Notes under the pieces: model-generated
Databases searched by the model: none
The model's input: the letters and a program-made list of their open reading frames with translations, nothing else
Told to the model about the DNA's origin: nothing
Made by a program: the position numbers and the translations under genes
Source: Fen-455 sp050015175
GTDB taxonomy: Bacteria; Actinomycetota; Acidimicrobiia; Acidimicrobiales; Bog-793
Direction: 5' to 3'
Assembly (NCBI GenBank): GCA_050015175.1
Contig: JBEKBX010000001.1
Span: 124,001 to 188,000 of the forward strand
Length of the DNA: 64,000 bases
Part shown: one piece after another, positions 27,659 to 36,109 of the stretch
Layout: every line of letters starts with the position of its first letter
How positions within the stretch are numbered: the stretch's first letter is position 1

Positions 27659-28587
27659 GGCATCGCGGCGGAGCCGGAGCCAAAGAGGATCTCCGCGCCT
27701 CCGCACCGGTCGCGAATCTCGGCCGCCAACGACCGGCCCAGCTCGACCGGATCCGCGCCGCTCATCGCCCGCCGAAGCAGGACCAACCCATCCAGGCTCG
27801 CGATGAGGCCCTCCAGTTCCACCACGCCGTCCGGGCGCACCGTGCCAAGAGCGCCCACCGGCAGCTCGCAGCCACCACCGAGCTCGCACAGGAAGGCCCG
27901 CTCGGCGTCGAGACAGCTATGCGACGCCGCGTCGTCGATCGAGCGCGCCACCTCGGCCGACGTCTCGTCTCCGACACGGCACTGGATCGCCAGCGCCCCT
28001 TGGCCCACCTGGGGAAGCATCGTAGAGGTCGGCAAGACTTCGGCTGCGAGCCCGGCAAGGCCGAGGCGCTCGAGCGCGGCGTAGGCCGTGACGACGGCCC
28101 CGCCGGCCGGCACCTTGCCGAGGCGGGTGGCTATGTTGCCCCTCAGCTCCTCAAAACGCAGGTCCGGCCTCAACCACGCCAGTTGTGCCCGCCTTCTCGG
28201 GGCACCCGTGGCAACGTGCGCTCCGGGACCGAGATCGGCGAGCGTCCGTCCCACGAGCACGTCCCTCGGATCAGCCCTTCTCGGCACGGCGGCGATCGCG
28301 AGCTCGCCGGAAAAACAGCGGGAGGGGAGGTCCTTGGCGGAATGGACGGCAAGGTCGGCACGACCGTCCATCAGCGCCTGCTCGACTTCGGTCACGAAGG
28401 CGCCCTGACCGCCGATCGCCCCTATGGGTCGGTCCCTGTGCAGATCGCCAGCCGTCTCCACGACCACGAGCTCGGTCCGGATCCGCCGGGCGGCAACTCG
28501 TGCCGCCGAGGCAAGTGCGTCGACCACGAGCTCTGCCTGGCAGAGCGCAAGCGGGCTGCCACGGGTCGCGACCCGGAGCGTCAGCAC
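27655..28587 (-). CDS. hemC: porphobilinogen deaminase (hydroxymethylbilane synthase)
   Basis: Polymerises four porphobilinogens using a dipyrromethane cofactor, 310 aa. RVATRGSPLALCQAELV opens the protein, HSAKDLPS is in the active site and the cofactor Cys is in ELGGGCELPVGAL. The GTG at 28587 lies 7 nt after the hemA stop; longer readings overlap hemA. Confidence 0.95.
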   Translation of the reverse strand: MLTLRVATRGSPLALCQAELVVDALASAARVAARRIRTELVVVETAGDLHRDRPIGAIGGQGAFVTEVEQALMDGRADLAVHSAKDLPSRCFSGELAIAAVPRRADPRDVLVGRTLADLGPGAHVATGAPRRRAQLAWLRPDLRFEELRGNIATRLGKVPAGGAVVTAYAALERLGLAGLAAEVLPTSTMLPQVGQGALAIQCRVGDETSAEVARSIDDAASHSCLDAERAFLCELGGGCELPVGALGTVRPDGVVELEGLIASLDGLVLLRRAMSGADPVELGRSLAAEIRDRCGGAEILFGSGSAAMP

Positions 28588-28594
28588 GTGCGCC

Positions 28595-29869
28595 CTACAG
28601 GTCGAACAGGCTGCGCAACGCTTCGGCGAGCCGTTCGCCGCGTGCCGAGCCGGCTGCGTCCTTGAGTCGCACCGTCGGCTCGTGGAGGAGCTTCGCCACG
28701 GTGCGCCGGGTGACCGCTTCGACGATCTCAGCAGCTTCGGGTCCGAGGGCATCGAGCCGCGCCCGCTGGTGATCGAGCTCGGCTCGACGAATCGACTCGG
28801 CCCGCGCCCGCAAGGCGGCCACGACCGGCGCGGCGGATCTGGCCGCGGATGAGACCCGGTAACGCTCGAGCTCCTCGGTGAGCACCGCGCGCACGGCCGG
28901 AATCTCCCCGCGGCGCGTCGACATCTGGGCCTCCGCGAAACGCCGCACGTCCTCGACGTCCAACAAGCTGACGCCCTCGATGTCGGCCACGGCGGGGTCG
29001 ACGTCACGGGGGATCGCGAGGTCGACCACCAAAAGCGGCCGGACTGGGCGCGACTGCATCGCCCTTGCGACGCGGACCGCGTCGAGCACTACGTCGGCGG
29101 CGGAGGTCGAGGTGAGCACGACGTCAGCCCGCCCGAGCTCCTCGTCCAACTTCGAAAGGCCCACCGCTGTTGCGCCTGACTGGTCCGCGACCGCTGCGGC
29201 GCGCTCGGGGGAACGGTTCGCGACTACCACACGTGCCGGGGCCGGCGGCTGTGCGAGCGCCTTCGAGAATCCGGCCCCCATCTCTCCGGCGCCTATGACG
29301 AGCACCGACCGCCCGCCGAGGCCCCCTTCGATGTTCCCCGCCGCGAGCGCGACGGCCGCGTGCGCGATCGACGTCGTCCCCTGCGAGATCGCGGTCTCGG
29401 TGCGCACGCGTTTTCCGGCCTCGACGGCGTGGCGGAACAGAGACCGCAAGACACGGCCGGCGGCCTGTTCGCGACGGGCCAGCTCAGCGGCCGTTCGCAC
29501 CTGGCGGAGGACCTCGCCCTCACCGAGGACCGGCGAGTCGATCCCGGCCGCCACCTCGAACAGGTGCGAGACCGCCGCTTCGTCGATCCAGCAGGAGAGG
29601 ACCTCCGACAGTTCCGGTACATCGGTCCCCATGGAGCTGGAACAGGATCGGAAGAAGCTCTCGATGTCGGCCAGGCCGTCGTGGAAGCGCTCGACGACCG
29701 CGTAGACCTCGGTGCGAAGGCACGTGGAGAGCACGACCGCTTCGGAGATGTGCTCGCTGCTGCAAAGCACCTGGAGGGCCTTCGGCAGGTCGCGTTCGGA
29801 TATCGCGATCTGCTCGAAGACATCGAGCGACACGTCCCTTTCGTTGATCCCCACGGCAACGACCGCCAC
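28595..29869 (-). CDS. hemA: glutamyl-tRNA reductase
   Basis: First enzyme of C5 tetrapyrrole synthesis, reducing Glu-tRNA with NADPH, 424 aa. The catalytic Cys is Cys50, in VLSTCLRTEVYA; nearly all homologues have Asn after this Cys (STCNRTE), while here it is Leu (codon CTT). The NADPH domain has VIGAGEMGAGFSKAL and the C-terminal dimerisation helix follows. GTG start at 29869. It follows rex by about 50 bp, as in the rex-hem operons of Streptomyces. Confidence 0.94.
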   Translation of the reverse strand: MAVVAVGINERDVSLDVFEQIAISERDLPKALQVLCSSEHISEAVVLSTCLRTEVYAVVERFHDGLADIESFFRSCSSSMGTDVPELSEVLSCWIDEAAVSHLFEVAAGIDSPVLGEGEVLRQVRTAAELARREQAAGRVLRSLFRHAVEAGKRVRTETAISQGTTSIAHAAVALAAGNIEGGLGGRSVLVIGAGEMGAGFSKALAQPPAPARVVVANRSPERAAAVADQSGATAVGLSKLDEELGRADVVLTSTSAADVVLDAVRVARAMQSRPVRPLLVVDLAIPRDVDPAVADIEGVSLLDVEDVRRFAEAQMSTRRGEIPAVRAVLTEELERYRVSSAARSAAPVVAALRARAESIRRAELDHQRARLDALGPEAAEIVEAVTRRTVAKLLHEPTVRLKDAAGSARGERLAEALRSLFDL

Positions 29870-29919
29870 GGCGCGGTTACCTCGTTTCTCTCGGGCGACA
29901 GCCTACGGCCGTCACGGCC

Positions 29920-30588
29920 CTACAGAGACGCGTCGTCCGGGCTGGCGGTGGCTTCCGGGTGGGCAACGTAGAACGCGAGCACTTGCAGCTCGACGGAGAA
30001 GTCGACCTGGCGCAGCTGTAGCGGGTGCGGCACCGTCAAGATCGCTGGGGCGAAGTTCAGTATCGCCCCTGCGCCCGCGGATACCAACCGGTCGCACACG
30101 TCTTGGGCCGCCGCCGCCGGGGAGGCGATCACGCCGATCCACCTGCTGACGCCCGCCATGACACCCGGCAGCTCTGAGACGTGTCTGATCGGCAGTCCGG
30201 CGACCTCCTCACCGATCACGGCGGGATCGACGTCGAAAAGGGCGACCGCCCGGAAGTTCTGGGTCGAGAACCTCTGCGAGCGCGCGAGGGCGCGCCCGAG
30301 ATTGCCCACGCCGACTATGACCACCTGCCACTCCCGGTCCAGTCCGAGCTCACGGCGGACCTGGCCGAGGAGGAAGTTGACGTCATAGCCAGTGCCCGGC
30401 GTGCCGTAGGTGCCGAGGTGCGACAAGTCCTTTCGCACCTTGGCGGCGTTGACTCCCGCCGCTTCCGCGAGCTCCGCCGACGAGACGGTCTGGACGCCGC
30501 TGGCCGAGAGAGCGAGCAGGGCGCGCTGATATACGGGCAGCCGCACGACGGTGGGCTCTGGAATCCGACGAACGAAGCGGTCGGCCAT
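29920..30588 (-). CDS. rex: redox-sensing transcriptional repressor Rex
   Basis: Winged-helix repressor that leaves DNA when NADH is high, 222 aa. The N-terminal winged helix (about residues 18-65, with AAGVNAAKVRKDLSHLGTYG) is followed by a Rossmann domain with VVIVGVGNLGRALA and a C-terminal swapped helix (about 190-210). It heads the haem genes, and a good Rex operator lies 22 bp before its start, so autoregulation is likely. Respiratory genes such as nuo are known Rex targets in actinobacteria, but I see no Rex site at nuoA. Confidence 0.95.
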   Translation of the reverse strand: MADRFVRRIPEPTVVRLPVYQRALLALSASGVQTVSSAELAEAAGVNAAKVRKDLSHLGTYGTPGTGYDVNFLLGQVRRELGLDREWQVVIVGVGNLGRALARSQRFSTQNFRAVALFDVDPAVIGEEVAGLPIRHVSELPGVMAGVSRWIGVIASPAAAAQDVCDRLVSAGAGAILNFAPAILTVPHPLQLRQVDFSVELQVLAFYVAHPEATASPDDASL

Positions 30589-30609
30589 CGCGGGTGATGG
30601 TAACTACTT

Positions 30610-30625
30610 CGTGCACTCGCTCACA
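30610..30625 (-). promoter_or_regulatory. candidate Rex operator
   Basis: On the minus strand the site is TGTGAGCGAGTGCACG, matching the actinobacterial Rex consensus TGTGAACNNNTTCACA at 10 of 13 defined positions. It lies 22-37 bp upstream of rex. A TTGACA at 30640-30635 (minus) just upstream could be the -35 box. Confidence 0.6.
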
Positions 30626-30655
30626 AACCGCGCTTGTCAAGAGCGCGGCGTCGGC

Positions 30656-30859
30656 TCAGCCGGCTTCCGTGAAACGCTCCGCGAGGTAGCGGTCGACGTC
30701 CTCGTCACGCAGCCGGTAGGACTTGCCGACACGCACTGCCGGCAGCTGTCCCGAGCTGATGAGTCGGTAAACCGTCATGTTCGAGACCCGCAACGCCCGG
30801 GCCACTTCGGCGACCGTGGAGAACCTTGCCTTGGCGTATTCGATGTTTGACAGATTCAT
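30656..30859 (-). CDS. BldC-type MerR-like DNA-binding protein
   Basis: A 67-aa protein consisting almost only of an excisionase/MerR-like winged helix: STVAEVARALRVSNMTVYRLISSG, then LPAVRVGKSYRLRDEDVDRYL (quoted in two halves). This matches BldC, which binds DNA cooperatively as head-to-tail arrays and controls development in Streptomyces. The ATG at 30859 has GAGAGGGG upstream. It lies next to rex and proC, as in other actinobacteria. Its targets here are unknown. Confidence 0.85.
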   Translation of the reverse strand: MNLSNIEYAKARFSTVAEVARALRVSNMTVYRLISSGQLPAVRVGKSYRLRDEDVDRYLAERFTEAG

Positions 30860-30968
30860 CACCCCTCTCCGCCAGTCACGAATGTACGCCAATGTGGCTG
30901 AAGTGCAAAGTGGGAAAGTCCACAGGCGCCGGGATCGGGTCAGGTTCGGCCCTTCGCGGGTCGTCGGG

Positions 30969-31766
30969 TCACTCGCTGCGGCCGAGCTCCCGGGAGCGGA
31001 TCGAGGCCGCGGCGACCGCTTCGAGCACGGCCGAGCGGAAGCCGTGAGCCTCCAGGACACGCAGTCCGGCTGCCGTCGTACCGCCCGGAGAGGTGACGGC
31101 GGCTCGCAAAACCTCCGGCGAGTCGCCGGATTCGGCAAGCAGGCGAGCCGAGCCGAGCAGCGTCTGCACCGCGAAGAGACGGCTCACCTCACGGTCGAGG
31201 CCCTCGCTGACACCGGCATCGACGAGTGCCTCCGCCAGCAGGAAGACGTACGCCGGTCCCGAGCCTGAGAGCCCGGTCACAGAGTCGAGCTGGTACTCGG
31301 GAAGGCGGGCGACGACCCCGAGCGAGGACAGCACCCCCTCCGCCCACTCGAGATCGCCCTCGGTGACAGCGGTACCGCCCGCGAGCGCCGAAGCACCTGC
31401 GCCGAGCAGAGCTGGGGTGTTGGGCATCGCCCGAAGGACGACGACGCCGCGTCCGAGCCAGGTCTCGAGTTGGGCGATCGTGAGACCCGCCACGATGGAG
31501 AGCACACGGTGGCAGCCCGATCCCGCGATGGTCCGGCACCCGGCCTGAGCGTCAGCGGGCTTGACGGCCAGCACGGCGGACTCCGCGGCGACCCCGGTGT
31601 CGGTCACGACGACACCCGGAAAGCGCCTCATGAGATCGGCGCGCGCCGACGAGAGCGGCTCCACGACGGCCAGCTCGTCTGAGAGGGCCCAGCTCGACCT
31701 GATGAGACCACCTATCAGCGCGTGGCCCATCTTGCCACCGCCGACGACGACAAGACGTGTCCCCAC
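30969..31766 (-). CDS. proC: pyrroline-5-carboxylate reductase
   Basis: Last step of proline synthesis, NAD(P)H dependent, 265 aa. The dinucleotide motif VVVGGGKMGHALIGGL opens the protein, VLRAMPNTPALLGAGASAL is mid-protein and the C-terminal substrate domain has SVTGLSGSGPAYVFLLAEAL and VTSPGGTTAAGL. It starts 10 bp after the mshA stop and is probably cotranscribed with mshA. Confidence 0.95.
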   Translation of the reverse strand: MGTRLVVVGGGKMGHALIGGLIRSSWALSDELAVVEPLSSARADLMRRFPGVVVTDTGVAAESAVLAVKPADAQAGCRTIAGSGCHRVLSIVAGLTIAQLETWLGRGVVVLRAMPNTPALLGAGASALAGGTAVTEGDLEWAEGVLSSLGVVARLPEYQLDSVTGLSGSGPAYVFLLAEALVDAGVSEGLDREVSRLFAVQTLLGSARLLAESGDSPEVLRAAVTSPGGTTAAGLRVLEAHGFRSAVLEAVAAASIRSRELGRSE

Positions 31767-31776
31767 TGCGATCAGC

Positions 31777-33039
31777 TCAACACTCGACTAGGGATCGCGA
31801 AGTGAGGTCGGCGTAGAGGCGGCGAAGCCGGCCCGCGGTGATCGACCAGCTGTAACCCGCTGCCATGGCTGCACCGGACGCACCGAGCTCAGCCTGCAGC
31901 AAGGGGTCCGCGCAAATGCCCGCGGCGAACTTCGCGTACGCCTCGGCGTCGCCGTTCTCGACCAGGTACCCGGTCCGGCCGTGCTGTACGAGCGTCGTCA
32001 AGCCACCGACGGCCGCCGCCACCACGGGCGTGCCGCAAGCCGCGGCTTCGAGGGCGACGAGCCCGAACGATTCCGATCGCGAAGGCACCAGGCAACAGTC
32101 TGCCGCCCGGTAGTACGTCGAGAGCAGCTCATGCGGTTGAGGGGCCACGAAACGCACCCGGCCGACATGGCCGAGCGTCTCGACCATCGCGTGAAGCGTC
32201 GCTACCTCCGCCTCGCCCCTCGGACCACTCGGACCGCCGACGACAGCGAGCTGGGCGCTCGGAACGGACCGCACGAGCAGGTCGAAGGCCTGGAGCGCCA
32301 CCTCCGCGCCCTTGAGGGGCTGGATCCGCCCTACGAACAGCAGGAGCGGACCCTCTCCGGACAGGCCGAGCGCGCGCCTGGCGTGGGCTCGGTCGCCGGG
32401 CGAGAAGAACGCGTGGTCGACCCCTAGCGGCACGACCTCGACCCGGTCCCGGTCCGCCCCGTAAAGCTCCACGAGCTGGTCGACCTCGACCGTGCACGAG
32501 GCGAGCAGAGCGTCCGAGCAGCCGATGATCTCCGACTCGGCCCGCGCACGACGGCCCGGTTCCGCGCTCTCGACCTCCTCCGGGCTCGCCTCAGCCTTCA
32601 CCCGGTCCAGGGTGTGGAACGTCGACACCAGCGGCAGCCCGAGGCGGTGCTTGATCGCATGACCTGCCAAGCCCGACAGCCAGTAGTTGGCGTGGATGGC
32701 GTCCGCGGGTGTTTCGTTGCCGCCGGGCATGGCCTGGGCCGGACCGGTCATCCGGTCGATGACCGACTCGGTGAACTCCTCCACGTGGTCTTGCAGAGTC
32801 TCCTTGGCGACCGGGACCGGTGGCCCGGCGGTCACGTGGTGCAGGGCGAAGCCGGGCTCGATCGTGACGACGTCGGGAAGGTGAGCGGACCAGCGGCGGG
32901 TGTAGACGTCACAGGTCACGCCTCCCCGGGCGAGTGCCGAGGAGAGCTCGCGGACATAGACGTTCATTCCGCCGCCGTCCCCGGTACCGGGCTGGGCCAA
33001 CGGCGACGTGTGCATGGAGAGAACGGCCAGCCTGCGCAT
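31777..33039 (-). CDS. mshA: D-inositol-3-phosphate glycosyltransferase
   Basis: First step of mycothiol synthesis: transfers GlcNAc from UDP-GlcNAc to inositol-3-phosphate. The 420-aa GT4 protein has the MshA-specific N-terminus HTSPLAQPGTGDGGGMNVYV, the central DAIHANYWLSGLAGH and the C-terminal donor-site motif PSRSESFGLVALEAAACGTP. The start has a leaderless-type promoter (TAGGCT at 33052-33047). It shows the organism probably makes mycothiol. Confidence 0.92.
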   Translation of the reverse strand: MRRLAVLSMHTSPLAQPGTGDGGGMNVYVRELSSALARGGVTCDVYTRRWSAHLPDVVTIEPGFALHHVTAGPPVPVAKETLQDHVEEFTESVIDRMTGPAQAMPGGNETPADAIHANYWLSGLAGHAIKHRLGLPLVSTFHTLDRVKAEASPEEVESAEPGRRARAESEIIGCSDALLASCTVEVDQLVELYGADRDRVEVVPLGVDHAFFSPGDRAHARRALGLSGEGPLLLFVGRIQPLKGAEVALQAFDLLVRSVPSAQLAVVGGPSGPRGEAEVATLHAMVETLGHVGRVRFVAPQPHELLSTYYRAADCCLVPSRSESFGLVALEAAACGTPVVAAAVGGLTTLVQHGRTGYLVENGDAEAYAKFAAGICADPLLQAELGASGAAMAAGYSWSITAGRLRRLYADLTSRSLVEC

Positions 33040-33046
33040 AAGGTCC

Positions 33047-33052
33047 AGCCTA
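33047..33052 (-). promoter_or_regulatory. -10 element, leaderless promoter of mshA
   Basis: TAGGCT on the minus strand, 7 nt before the ATG, with no Shine-Dalgarno sequence. The matching -35 region would fall at about 33070-33075, at the apparent border of the adjacent IS110-type element. Confidence 0.45.
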
Positions 33053-33111
33053 AAGCGAAATCATGCTGAAGTCCGCCAGGGCTCGGGGCGGAGCCACGAG
33101 ATCAGGAAGGG

Positions 33112-34374
33112 TCACGCGGCGGTTGGAGGGGTGAGGACCGTCGTGCCGTCGTCGCAGATGACGACCTGCCAGCCGAGGGATCGCAGTTCGCTGAGCTTGC
33201 GCCGGGCACGATGTTCGGGTGTTTCGCGGCGGTCGTAGTAGTCGATGCCGAGGTCGTTCCATTCGACACCTTCGGCGAGGATGTGCCAGACGCCGACGAG
33301 GAGGCTGTGGCCAACGGCCTTGCGAGCCCGCAGCTTGCCACGCCGGCCGGCGATGCGCCGGTACTGGGCGGCAAGGTAGGTGCCCTTAGATCGGCTGGCG
33401 GACATGGCGGCCGTGGCCAGATGCCGTTGCAACCAGCTGTTGCCATGGCGGGCCGTGCCGTGGCGCGACTTGCCGGCCGATTCGTACTGGCCAGGACAGC
33501 TCCCTGCCCAGGACGCGAGATGCGCCGCAGTCGGGAACCGGGACATGTCGACACCTATCTCGCCGATGATCGCCTCAGCCATTCGCTTGTCGATCCCGGG
33601 AGCCGTCGTCAGACGGTCCCGTTGTTGGGCGAAAGGGGCGATCACTCGGTCGATCTCGACCGAGAGCCGTTCGATCGACTCGTCGAGGTAGTCCAACAGG
33701 GAAAGCACCTCGCTGACAAGAAGGGCGTGGTGTGCCCCGAACCGGCTCGTAAGGGCGGCTTGGAGCTGAGGGAGCTTGTGGCGAAGCTGGCCCCGGGCGA
33801 GCTCGGCGAGCACAGCTGGGTCTCGGCTTCCTTCCACGAGCGCCATGAGCATGTCGCGCCCTGAGCGACCGAGGACGTCTGAGGCCACACTCGACAACTT
33901 CACCCCGGCGTCTTGGAGGATCTTGTCCAAGCGCTGGGCCTCCCGGGTGCGCTCTTCGACCCGGGTCTTGCGGAACCTCGTCAGCTCACGCAGCTCGCGG
34001 ATCTCCAGAGGTGGAACGAAGCTGGCCCGGACGAGGCCGTGCTCCATCAGCCGGCAGATCCATTCGGCATCGGCCATATCGGTCTTGCGCCCAGGGACGT
34101 TGCGCATGTGGCGGGCATTGAGTAGCCAGCACTCCAGGGCGTCCTCGAGAATCCAGAAGACCGGCTTCCAGTACACCCCGGTCGCTTCCATCCCCACCCG
34201 GGTCACTCCGTGAGCGACCAGCCAGTCCCGCAAGGCCAACAAGTCCGCTGTGAAAGTCGAGAACTCCGCCAGCTCAGCGACACGGTCCCCGCCGGGGCCA
34301 GGCACTCGCACACAGACGACGACCATGTCCTTGTGCACGTCGATCCCGGCGCAACGCTCGACAACTACCTCCAT
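33112..34374 (-). CDS. IS110-family transposase
   Basis: A 420-aa recombinase of the DEDD type. The N-terminal RuvC-like domain has GIDVHKDMVVVCV (first Asp), GMEATGVYWKPVF (Glu) and KTDMADAEWICRL (Asp residues). A long coiled-coil segment follows, then the C-terminal Transposase_20 domain with ERLTTAPGID-type helices and HLASWAGSCPGQYESAGKSR, which carries the catalytic Ser. The ATG at 34374 has AGGAG 7 nt upstream. Proteins of this family work with a bridge RNA made from the element's non-coding end. Confidence 0.92.
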   Translation of the reverse strand: MEVVVERCAGIDVHKDMVVVCVRVPGPGGDRVAELAEFSTFTADLLALRDWLVAHGVTRVGMEATGVYWKPVFWILEDALECWLLNARHMRNVPGRKTDMADAEWICRLMEHGLVRASFVPPLEIRELRELTRFRKTRVEERTREAQRLDKILQDAGVKLSSVASDVLGRSGRDMLMALVEGSRDPAVLAELARGQLRHKLPQLQAALTSRFGAHHALLVSEVLSLLDYLDESIERLSVEIDRVIAPFAQQRDRLTTAPGIDKRMAEAIIGEIGVDMSRFPTAAHLASWAGSCPGQYESAGKSRHGTARHGNSWLQRHLATAAMSASRSKGTYLAAQYRRIAGRRGKLRARKAVGHSLLVGVWHILAEGVEWNDLGIDYYDRRETPEHRARRKLSELRSLGWQVVICDDGTTVLTPPTAA

Positions 34375-34573
34375 CGGCTGCTCCTTTACTCGTCGTAAAG
34401 TGCCGATCCGGAGGGTCTCAGACAAGAAATCTAAAGCACGCGCTCGAGGCGGCAATCATGGTGCTCGAGATCCTCACGCCACGCTAATGGTCGGGCTCAG
34501 TCGCACCAAGTCTGGCCGGCGTCGACGGAGCGGCACCACAACAGATTTCCCCAAACATCAGTGGGCCGCCAGG
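34375..34573 (-). other. non-coding left end of the IS110 element, possible bridge-RNA region
   Basis: About 200 nt with no reading frame, 5' of the transposase. It contains paired segments: CTCGAG at 34443-34448 and again near 34464-34469, and GGGCC/GGCCC with a GCCA loop at about 34563-34577. In IS110-group elements this region is transcribed as the bridge RNA that specifies target and donor. No covariation can be checked here. Confidence 0.4.
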
Positions 34574-34603
34574 CCCCTGGGCGCTAATGAGGAAGACTCG
34601 GCG

Positions 34604-34990
34604 TCAGGCCCGTGGCTCTTCCCGTCCGGTGTCGCATAGGCCATTCTCCCGTCGGAACGACAAGTAGATCCGCACGAGCGCCTGGCGCTGCTCCTCGACC
34701 AGGTAGGGGTCCATGAGGATGTGCCTCACGACGTCGTCGTCACGGCGCTCGTCCTCGAGGATCCCGGCTCTCACATAAAGCGTCTCAGCGGAGATCCGCA
34801 ACGCCTTCGCGATCTGCTGCAGGATCTCGGCCGAAGGCTTGCGCAACCCTCGCTCGATCTGGCTCAGGTACGGGTTCGAGATGCCCGCGATCTCCGAGAG
34901 CCTCCGCAGCGACAGCCTGGCGGTGTTCCGCTGTTGCCTGATGAACTCGCCTAGGTCCGCCCAGCGGTCGGACGAGTCGCTCGGTGTCAT
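34604..34990 (-). CDS. XRE-family helix-turn-helix regulator
   Basis: 128 aa. The Cro/cI-type HTH covers about residues 12-70 (LRRLSEIAGISNPYLSQIER), followed by a helical tail (HILMDPYLVEEQRQALVRIY) shared by a widespread actinobacterial family. The ATG at 34990 has AAGG 6 nt upstream and lies 7 bp after the rsiG stop, so the two are probably cotranscribed. Targets are unknown. Confidence 0.8.
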   Translation of the reverse strand: MTPSDSSDRWADLGEFIRQQRNTARLSLRRLSEIAGISNPYLSQIERGLRKPSAEILQQIAKALRISAETLYVRAGILEDERRDDDVVRHILMDPYLVEEQRQALVRIYLSFRRENGLCDTGREEPRA

Positions 34991-34997
34991 CCGGCCT

Positions 34998-35603
34998 TCA
35001 CGTAAGCAGGCTGTCCGCGTCCGCCGCTCCGACTTTGTACCGTTCGACGATCGCCGACTGGAGTTGGTCAATCTGATCGTGGAGCCTTCTGCGCCTCGTG
35101 GAGACGCTCGTCTCGGCGGAGCGGAGCAGCCCCGCCAGCGACCGCAGCTCATCGTCGCCGAACGCTCCCAGGTTGGCGCCGGGCAGAAGCGGCTGACGCG
35201 TCTCGTCGCCTTTCATCTCAGCGGCGAGAACCTCGACGACGAGCTCCTCGAGCGCGAGCTCCGACTGCTCGGTCCACCCCTCGGCAACCCCGGCCATGGT
35301 GAGGCGCGGCTCGTGAGGAGCATGCTGCTGCGCAGGTGCGTTGCCACTGATTCCCGCCAGGATCGTCGGCAGGTCCTCGAGGAGACGCCCCGTGTCACCG
35401 CGCACGCCCCTGCCGCGAGCTTCGAGCTCCGCCGCGACGATGTCGAGCTCGCCCTGGAGCAATCGCCGGACATAGGAGAGCGCGACTTCCGCCCGCTGGC
35501 AGGCATCTCTGCGAATCCTGAGCTCGCCCACGGCTACCGCTTCCAGGTCGCTCGTCAGCTCAGGCTCCAGCAGCCGATCAATGTCCTTCTGGTGCAGGGC
35601 CAT
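34998..35603 (-). CDS. rsiG: RsiG-like c-di-GMP-dependent anti-sigma factor
   Basis: 201-aa, mostly helical protein. The known c-di-GMP motif of RsiG, E(X)3S(X)2R(X)3Q(X)3D, is perfect at E39-S43-R46-Q50-D54. A second copy at E164-S168-R171-H175-D179 has only Gln changed to His, so the protein has the two-motif antiparallel coiled-coil layout of Streptomyces RsiG. There it holds the sigma factor WhiG when c-di-GMP is bound. No WhiG gene lies in this window. The gene overlaps sodX by 26 bp and precedes the XRE gene. Confidence 0.8.
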   Translation of the reverse strand: MALHQKDIDRLLEPELTSDLEAVAVGELRIRRDACQRAEVALSYVRRLLQGELDIVAAELEARGRGVRGDTGRLLEDLPTILAGISGNAPAQQHAPHEPRLTMAGVAEGWTEQSELALEELVVEVLAAEMKGDETRQPLLPGANLGAFGDDELRSLAGLLRSAETSVSTRRRRLHDQIDQLQSAIVERYKVGAADADSLLT

Positions 35604-36084
35604 CCTGAACGAGCGTACCGCTGCTCGAACCGGACTGCCGGAAGAACCCGACCCGGGCAGGTGGGAAGTAGCGGTACACGGCCCTGCCCACGAGACGGGA
35701 GGGCTCCACAGGACCGAACGTCCGGCTGTCACGGCTGGCGGCCCGATTGTCCCCGCGCACCTCGACACCGTCGGGGCCGAGTGCCACCACCCTTTTCACG
35801 AGCAGGCGCGCGGGTTGTGACGGGTCGTGAAAGGCGACGAGATCGCCGACTCGGGGACGCAGCCCGCCCACGACGACCAGTCGGTCGCCATGGGCAAGTG
35901 TCGGCATCATGCTCGTGCCCTCTACCCTCACGCGCCGAAACCACCCTCGCGCCCCCGCCACGAGAGCGATCACGGACACGCCTGACGCGGCACACACGCC
36001 CAGCTTCGAAAGAGCACGTCCGGGGATCCGCGACCCTGCCCGATCACTCAAGGGCGGGAGATAAGGTGAGCGATTCCTAGTCAC
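35578..36084 (-). CDS. sodX: nickel-type superoxide dismutase maturation protease (S26 signal-peptidase family)
   Basis: Cleaves the SodN propeptide to free the nickel-binding His. 168 aa from the GTG at 36084; a longer start at 36135 would overlap sodN. The S26 serine is in VEGTSMMPTLAHGD, the general-base Lys in RLLVKRVVALG and the third box in EVRGDNRAASRDSRTFGPV. One hydrophobic segment (about residues 27-46) precedes the protease domain. It is divergent from sodN. Confidence 0.85.
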   Translation of the reverse strand: MTRNRSPYLPPLSDRAGSRIPGRALSKLGVCAASGVSVIALVAGARGWFRRVRVEGTSMMPTLAHGDRLVVVGGLRPRVGDLVAFHDPSQPARLLVKRVVALGPDGVEVRGDNRAASRDSRTFGPVEPSRLVGRAVYRYFPPARVGFFRQSGSSSGTLVQDGPAPEGH

Positions 36085-36109
36085 CGATGACCAACCAAGG
36101 AGCTGAAGG

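Larger units (their letters stand above)
33073..34573 (-). mobile_element. IS110-family insertion sequence, borders tentative
   Basis: Contains one complete IS110 transposase on the minus strand with about 200 nt of non-coding DNA on its 5' side and about 40 nt on its 3' side, the arrangement of the IS110 group. CCGCCAGG occurs at 33073-33080 and again at 34566-34573 and could be the repeated core at the two ends. This family has no terminal inverted repeats, so the borders are a guess. The transposase is intact, so the element may be active. Confidence 0.6.
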
